This document shows positions 12,300 through 13,288 of a stretch of DNA of 13,288 nt, in pieces (positions within the stretch are counted from its first letter, which is position 1; the number at the start of each line of letters is the position of its first letter). The DNA is taken from NCBI GenBank assembly GCA_023245385.1, contig JAHFKM010000016.1, positions 1-13,288 on the forward strand, in the 5' to 3' direction. The notes under the pieces are model-generated. The model saw only the letters and a program-made list of their open reading frames with translations. It did not search any database and was not told where the DNA came from. Source of the DNA: an archaeon (lineage in GTDB: Archaea > Nanobdellota > Nanobdellia > SCGC-AAA011-G17 > GW2011-AR18). The translations under genes were made by a program, and so were the position numbers.

Positions 12300-13241
12300 T
12301 TAAGCGGCGTTTTTGACGGTGATTTTTTTTGAGACAATATCTTTGTAGGTGTAGTCTAATTGTATGCTTGGGCTTCTTGTGAAGGTTGTTTCTTGTTCTT
12401 GGGAGGTGTCCATCTTGCAGGTCATAGTGATTTTTCCCTGAATTAGTTGGAGGGTTCCGTGGTTTAAACCTTTTAATGCTGAGCAGGTAATGGCTGGTCT
12501 GTTACTTGGGAAAGAGACTGCGACATCAAATTTGTTTTTCATGTCTTGTTTTTCTAGGCATTGGGTGTTTTGTACAAACGTTGGTAAGTAGACATCGCCT
12601 TTTCCTACATTTTCTATTGTAAGAGTAAAAGAAATTTCATTTTTTCCTGTAGGTCGTTGACTTAGAGAGGTAACTTGTAATGGTGCGGCTGAGGAGCCGA
12701 CAGCTTTTGTTTCGTCAATTTTACATTTGTCAGTTGCTTCACCTCTTTTTGTTGCTTCTTTTCTTAGGCACATGTTTGCAGTCGCGCCTGTTTGGTATTT
12801 GTAACAGACGTTTACTCCAAGATCATAGGATTGGTCTACGGGGAGATCGTCTGCAAAGTTTGCTGGAAAGGAGAGAACTGTTTGTCCTCCGGGGAGAATT
12901 TTTCCTTGTTCTTGTCTGATTTTATCGAGAGCTTCCACGTTTTTTAGGGAGGGGTTGGTTAGAGAGAAAGAGCGGTAGTCGACGCCGGTGATTGTTGCGA
13001 GGATATCATTTTCTTTTATTGGATATTCTCCTTTATTTTCTACGTTCAGATTTATTTGAAAATCTTCGAGGTCATTATCTAACACTTCATTCAGTTTTCC
13101 AGAGGCGATGTCGAGGGTTGTTGTGATTCCATTTTGTCCTCCTATAAAGCCTGTTTTTGTTTGATCATTTTTTTTTCCTGTGGTGCAGGAAGCGAACGCG
13201 AGCAAAAGCAGGAATATTGAACAAAGAATGTATTTGTGCAT
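12300..13241 (-). CDS. Secreted lipoprotein-like protein with Ig-type beta domains
   Basis: The 313-aa protein starts with a signal peptide: a short basic head (MHKYI), hydrophobic core (LCSIFLLLLAF, 6-16) and FASC (16-19), where C19 would be the lipidated residue; the fit to the strict lipobox is imperfect (F at -3). The mature part looks like two beta-sandwich domains, with LNVENKGEYPI (65-75) and LTIENVGKGDVYLP (207-220), a pattern of CARDB-like surface proteins. Three cysteines, C146, C158 and C173, bracket a loop in the first half and others (C228, C253, C275) follow, so disulfides are likely outside the cell. A Shine-Dalgarno (ggtga, minus strand 13255-13251) sits 9 nt before the ATG, and no clear TATA is seen, suggesting an internal operon gene. 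Similar proteins occur in DPANN genomes; function unknown. Confidence 0.8.
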   Translation of the reverse strand: MHKYILCSIFLLLLAFASCTTGKKNDQTKTGFIGGQNGITTTLDIASGKLNEVLDNDLEDFQINLNVENKGEYPIKENDILATITGVDYRSFSLTNPSLKNVEALDKIRQEQGKILPGGQTVLSFPANFADDLPVDQSYDLGVNVCYKYQTGATANMCLRKEATKRGEATDKCKIDETKAVGSSAAPLQVTSLSQRPTGKNEISFTLTIENVGKGDVYLPTFVQNTQCLEKQDMKNKFDVAVSFPSNRPAITCSALKGLNHGTLQLIQGKITMTCKMDTSQEQETTFTRSPSIQLDYTYKDIVSKKITVKNAA

Positions 13242-13250
13242 TTTTTTTTA

Positions 13251-13288
13251 TCACCATTGAATATCTTGTTTTACGAACGCGGCGATTA
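13251..13288 (-). CDS. Possible 3' end of an upstream gene (cut by window edge)
   Basis: On the minus strand one frame ends IAAFVKQDIQW and then a double stop (TGA TAA). The last bases overlap the Shine-Dalgarno of the lipoprotein gene, which fits an operon. Only 11 codons are visible, so this is a weak call. Confidence 0.3.
   Translation of the reverse strand, partial: IAAFVKQDIQW

Noticed and set aside
12680..12919. 79-codon plus-strand ORF inside the lipoprotein gene
   Set aside because: Arg/Leu-rich antisense shadow; the minus-strand protein has a signal peptide and Shine-Dalgarno.

Overview
This 13.3 kb window is archaeal. It carries SRP54 and FtsY, TruD, an archaeal-type cofactor-independent phosphoglycerate mutase, a GINS subunit, ribosomal proteins L44e and S27e, aIF2-alpha, Nop10, a PAC2 chaperone and an EndoQ-type nuclease. 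The AT-rich, Lys-rich genes, compact proteins, tiny intergenic gaps and TATA boxes about 26 nt before many start codons (leaderless transcripts) point to a DPANN archaeon, probably Woesearchaeota- or Pacearchaeota-like. That placement is inference from style, not from a marker phylogeny.

Left part (1-5357). The 5' part of srp54 runs off the left edge on the minus strand. Next, on the plus strand, come a short AbrB/MazE-like stub and a free-standing LAGLIDADG endonuclease-like gene with an HTH-rich N-terminal half. These two sit between the SRP GTPase gene and the gene for its receptor, ftsY. On the minus strand follow ftsY, an unrecognised 315-aa helical protein with a C-terminal internal repeat, and truD. 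Each of the three has its own TATA box.

Middle (5353-6215). truD and apgM are divergent and should share a short two-way promoter. That promoter is present twice as a perfect 57-bp direct repeat (5353-5409 and 6159-6215, offset exactly 806 bp), with a RelE-type toxin-antitoxin pair between the copies. The repeat spans both start codons, so each neighbour keeps an intact promoter and start. This looks like a recent cassette insertion and is the most notable feature of the window.

Right part (6203-13288). apgM runs convergently into an unrecognised 164-aa gene, with a hairpin at the junction. A plus-strand information-processing cluster follows: GINS, rpl44e, rps27e, aif2a, nop10 and a PAC2-family gene. 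Its first three genes overlap by 4 nt each and nop10 overlaps aif2a by 11 nt. Two transcription units in it start with the same 12-bp promoter element at the same distance from the ATG. The minus strand then carries an EndoQ-like PHP nuclease and a secreted lipoprotein-like protein. No tRNA, rRNA, CRISPR array or recognisable transposase was seen.
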